Below are positions 5,801 through 7,743 of a stretch of DNA of 7,743 nt, in pieces. The DNA comes from Candidatus Odyssella thessalonicensis. GTDB lineage: Bacteria > Pseudomonadota > Alphaproteobacteria > Bin65. The notes beneath the pieces are model-generated. The model made no database searches and had not been told where the DNA came from. It saw only the letters and a list, made by a program, of their open reading frames with translations. The stretch covers positions 1 to 7,743 of the forward strand of contig SBBV01000317.1 of the NCBI GenBank assembly GCA_005240015.1. Reading direction: 5' to 3'. Position numbers and translations under genes: made by a program. Numbering within the stretch: the stretch's first letter is position 1; each line of letters opens with the position of its first letter.

Positions 5801-6968
5801 AATCCAACAGATTCCGGGCGCGCAGCCAGCCGAGCGTCGTCGTCACCGCCTCTTTCAGCAGCTCGGGCTGGCCCTGGTAGTAGTGCGTGGCGCCCTTGAT
5901 CACCTTCATCGTCTTGTCCTTGCTCGCGGCCGCCTTGAAGATCATGCCGGTATGCGGCTGCGGCACGGCGTCGTCGGCGCTGTTCTCGATCGCGAGCAGC
6001 GGCACCGTGATGTGCGCCGCGCATTTCACGCCGTGCGCGCGCGTGTCGTCCAGCGACCATTGCGAGAGCCAGGCGCGCAGCATCGAGAAGCGCGCGAGGC
6101 CGACCGGCCCCGTGTTCACCGTCTCGGGATTGCCGAGATAGCACCAGCGCGGCTTCCGGTCGTTGGGATCGAGCGCAGGATCGAGATAGCGCGGCTCGGC
6201 CATGGTGCGGTGGACGACGAAGCCGCGCTCGACCTCGCCGGTGCCGCGCTTCTTGAGCGTGGCCAGCGTCTCCTTCACCCAGGCCGTGATCTTGCGCATG
6301 CGCGCAAGCTGCGCGGCGCGGAACTCGCGGATGAAATCGGCCGCGTAGGGCGCCTGGTTCTTGTTCCTGGGATCGTAGAGATCGAGGTGCGCGACACGGT
6401 CGTCGGGATCGAGCTCGTTCTTGACCGAGGGGTCGATTGTCTCGGCCAGCATCTGCGCGCGCGAGATGTGCGCGGCCTGGAACAGCATCGCGTCGGCCGG
6501 GATGAGCTTGGCGCCCTTCACGTCGACCGGGTCGCCGGCCGGCGTGTCGACGATCGTCGGGTTCTCGGCCTGCGACTGGTAGAGAAGGGCGAGCGAGCCG
6601 CCGCCGCTCCAGCCGCCCAGGATGATCTTCTCGTAGCCCCACACCTCCTTGGCGTGGCGGATATAGGCGCCCAAGTCGAGCAGCACCTTCTCGAAGATCA
6701 GCGGCGTGTCGTTCTTCATGTAGCGGCTGGCCGCGCAGAGCACGTGCACGCCTTCCTGCACCATCGCGCGCGGCACCGGCAGCAGCTGCAGGGTCGTCGC
6801 CGGATGCATGAAGACGATGAGGGTCTTCGACGGCCGGCCCTTGGGCGTCATCCTGAGCCCTTCGAGATTGATCATCCCCTGGCTGCCGGCAAAGCCATAG
6901 GTCTCGACGAAGGCCGAGCTTTCCTTGAACTGCACATGCACGTAGTCGCGGACGACGTCGAACGGCAT
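5799..6968 (-). CDS. Alpha/beta-hydrolase with a large cap insertion
   Basis: A 389-residue protein. The nucleophile elbow is GGWSGG with Ser121, preceded by the strand YEKIILGG. HP at 55-56 in VFMHPAT is the usual oxyanion-hole position. The acid is probably Asp333 (or Asp332) in ENSADDAVP, and the base is His362 in GATHYY, so a full Ser-Asp-His triad is present. The gap between Ser121 and the acid is about 210 residues, roughly 90 more than a minimal hydrolase; it holds a charged, probably helical lid (about 215-260). Family members cleave esters, lactones or C-C bonds, and the substrate cannot be assigned. There is no signal peptide, so it is likely cytoplasmic. The ATG is preceded by GGAGG with 7 nt spacing. 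Its stop codon overlaps repeat copy B, beyond which the flavoprotein gene follows on the same strand, so the two may be co-transcribed and act on one substrate. Confidence 0.88.
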   Translation of the reverse strand: MPFDVVRDYVHVQFKESSAFVETYGFAGSQGMINLEGLRMTPKGRPSKTLIVFMHPATTLQLLPVPRAMVQEGVHVLCAASRYMKNDTPLIFEKVLLDLGAYIRHAKEVWGYEKIILGGWSGGGSLALLYQSQAENPTIVDTPAGDPVDVKGAKLIPADAMLFQAAHISRAQMLAETIDPSVKNELDPDDRVAHLDLYDPRNKNQAPYAADFIREFRAAQLARMRKITAWVKETLATLKKRGTGEVERGFVVHRTMAEPRYLDPALDPNDRKPRWCYLGNPETVNTGPVGLARFSMLRAWLSQWSLDDTRAHGVKCAAHITVPLLAIENSADDAVPQPHTGMIFKAAASKDKTMKVIKGATHYYQGQPELLKEAVTTTLGWLRARNLLD

Positions 6969-7051
6969 CTGCTTCCCTCCTGCTTCGATTTCTCGGAGAG
7001 TGGTGGCGTCGTGTAAAGCAATTTCGGCGCATGGGCCGCCTTTCTGCTCGA
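6969..7051. other. Upstream region of the hydrolase gene, no firm promoter
   Basis: Apart from the ribosome site near 6976-6980, this holds a weak minus-strand candidate: TTTACA, 17 nt, GAGAAA. The -10 matches the consensus at three positions only. I see no operator-like palindrome of useful length. Together with the palindrome and the 34-nt leader 7269-7302, this makes up the 334-bp gap. Confidence 0.3.
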
Positions 7052-7268
7052 AGAACCGCGAAGCGGTTCTGGAGCGAAGCCCAGGGTTGCCGCGAGCGGC
7101 TACCCTGGGATCAAAGCGCCATTATGGGGATCAACCCCGCAGGGGTTGTGCCAGCGGCGATCCCGCTGGCACAACCCTTTCAGGGTTGGGCCGAGACGGT
7201 GCCGCAAGTCCCAGGGTAGCCGCTTCGCGGCAACCCTGGGCTTTGAGGCAGAACCGCTTCGCGGTTCC
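7052..7268. repeat. Symmetric seven-hairpin palindromic element
   Basis: Seven hairpins lie in a row: H1 7052-7070 (8-bp stem), H2 7080-7109 (13 of 14 bp), H3 7132-7148 (7 bp), H4 7143-7177 (15 bp, loop CGATC), H5 7172-7188 (7 bp), H6 7210-7240 (13 of 14 bp), H7 7251-7267 (7 bp). H1+H2 (7053-7109) and H6+H7 (7210-7267) are inverted copies of each other, with 4 mismatches and one single-base gap by eye. All hairpin pairs are centred on about 7160, so the whole block is a palindrome of palindromes. It fills the gap between the divergent hydrolase and SDR genes. No transposase or other mobility gene is in the window. Confidence 0.88.
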
Positions 7269-7302
7269 AATGGTCCGACACTATGCATCGCGGGAGAGGT
7301 GG

Positions 7303-7743
7303 ATGTTTCAAGCTTTCGATCTCAGCGGAAAGGTGGCGCTCGTCACCGGCGGCAATGGCGGCATCGGCCTCGGCATGGCCGAGGCGCTGGCCCAAGCCGG
7401 CGCCGATCTCGCGATCTGGGGCACCAATGCCAAGAAGAACGACGCGGCCAAGGCGCGGCTCGCCAAGACCGGGCGCAAGGTCGAGGCCCTCGTCGTCGAT
7501 GTCAGCGACGAGGCCGCCGCCGAGGCCGCGCTTGCCGAGACCGTGAAGCGCCTCGGCCGCGTCGATGCGTGCTTCGCCAATGCCGGCGTCACCGGCCGCG
7601 CCAAGAGCGTGTTCGATCTCGACGGCAAGGAATGGCGGCGCGTGCTCGCGGTGAACCTCGACGGCGCGTTCTTCACCTTGCGCGCGGCGGCCAAGCACAT
7701 GGCGAGCTACGAACTCGCCGAGCGCGGGGCCGAGCTTGAAGCC
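7303..7743 (+). CDS. Classical SDR oxidoreductase, 5' part only
   Basis: 147 N-terminal residues are visible and the frame is open at the window end. It shows the cofactor loop TGGNGGIG (15-22), ANAG (92-95, replacing NNAG), and the structural and catalytic Asn118 in VNLDGAFF. The Ser-Tyr-Lys residues should lie beyond the edge. After the second strand it has WGTNAKK (39-45) with no acidic residue at the NAD-selecting position and two lysines nearby, which suggests NADP(H), unlike the SDR at 2129-2893. The two SDRs are therefore unlikely to be recent duplicates. The start ATG at 7303 has GGGAGAGG upstream, and MFQAFDLSGKVALVTGG is the usual SDR N-terminus. It is transcribed away from the hydrolase gene, and its leader begins 35 nt after the seven-hairpin element, so a promoter inside or beyond that element is implied. 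The family is certain, the substrate unknown. Confidence 0.9.
   Translation, partial: MFQAFDLSGKVALVTGGNGGIGLGMAEALAQAGADLAIWGTNAKKNDAAKARLAKTGRKVEALVVDVSDEAAAEAALAETVKRLGRVDACFANAGVTGRAKSVFDLDGKEWRRVLAVNLDGAFFTLRAAAKHMASYELAERGAELEA

Noticed and set aside
3977..5899. 640-residue open frame on the plus strand
   Set aside because: It is antisense to the flavoprotein gene. The product is Arg/Ala/Glu/His-rich with no motifs, the usual shadow in high-GC DNA.
5883..7016. 377-residue plus-strand frame
   Set aside because: It is antisense to the alpha/beta hydrolase, whose catalytic triad and ribosome site are clear.
7031..7288. Two 62-residue frames, one on each strand
   Set aside because: They lie within the seven-hairpin palindrome and resemble each other only because the DNA is symmetric.
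1..7743. CRISPR array, tRNA, integrase or transposase, toxin-antitoxin pair
   Set aside because: No regularly spaced direct repeats, no cloverleaf with a recognisable anticodon arm, and no such protein motifs in any frame.

Overview
The window is high-GC bacterial chromosomal DNA with densely packed genes, strong Shine-Dalgarno sites and frequent GTG starts. The gene content (two classical SDR dehydrogenases, a YbgC/FadM-type thioesterase, an NAD-dependent epimerase-like protein, a phytoene-dehydrogenase-like flavoprotein and an alpha/beta hydrolase) fits an environmental Alphaproteobacterium with a broad oxidative and acyl-CoA metabolism. That placement is inference from style and gene families. 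No rRNA, tRNA or marker gene is present to prove it.

Layout. 1-942 (+) is the 3' end of a beta-propeller gene with Asp-box repeats. It converges on a small gene of unknown function at 982-1416 (-), which has a plausible promoter at 1454-1483. These two genes look less GC-rich than the rest. Next come a hotdog thioesterase (1509-1955, -) and a classical SDR (2129-2893, -) on the same strand, separated by a roughly 117-bp inverted-repeat element. The SDR is divergent from an NAD-dependent epimerase/dehydratase-like gene (3042-4001, +), which ends at a compact hairpin shared with the convergent flavoprotein gene (4037-5686, -). A second inverted-repeat element of the same family (5710-5800) separates the flavoprotein gene from the alpha/beta hydrolase gene (5799-6968, -). 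The 334-bp gap 6969-7302 holds a 217-bp palindrome made of seven hairpins. A second SDR (7303 onward, +) runs off the window end.

How the genes may work together. From 1509 onward all six proteins are small-molecule enzymes: CoA-thioester hydrolysis, alcohol/ketone redox chemistry, NAD-dependent sugar-type or hydroxyl chemistry, flavin-dependent desaturation or oxidation, and ester or C-C hydrolysis. Together they look like a peripheral catabolic or modification neighbourhood. No transporter, regulator or ring-cleaving enzyme is present to identify a substrate.

I see no defence system, CRISPR array, prophage, transposase or toxin-antitoxin pair. The most unusual content is non-coding: the seven-hairpin symmetric palindrome at 7052-7268, and the two related repeats at 2011-2127 and 5710-5800, each of which abuts the stop codon of a minus-strand gene.
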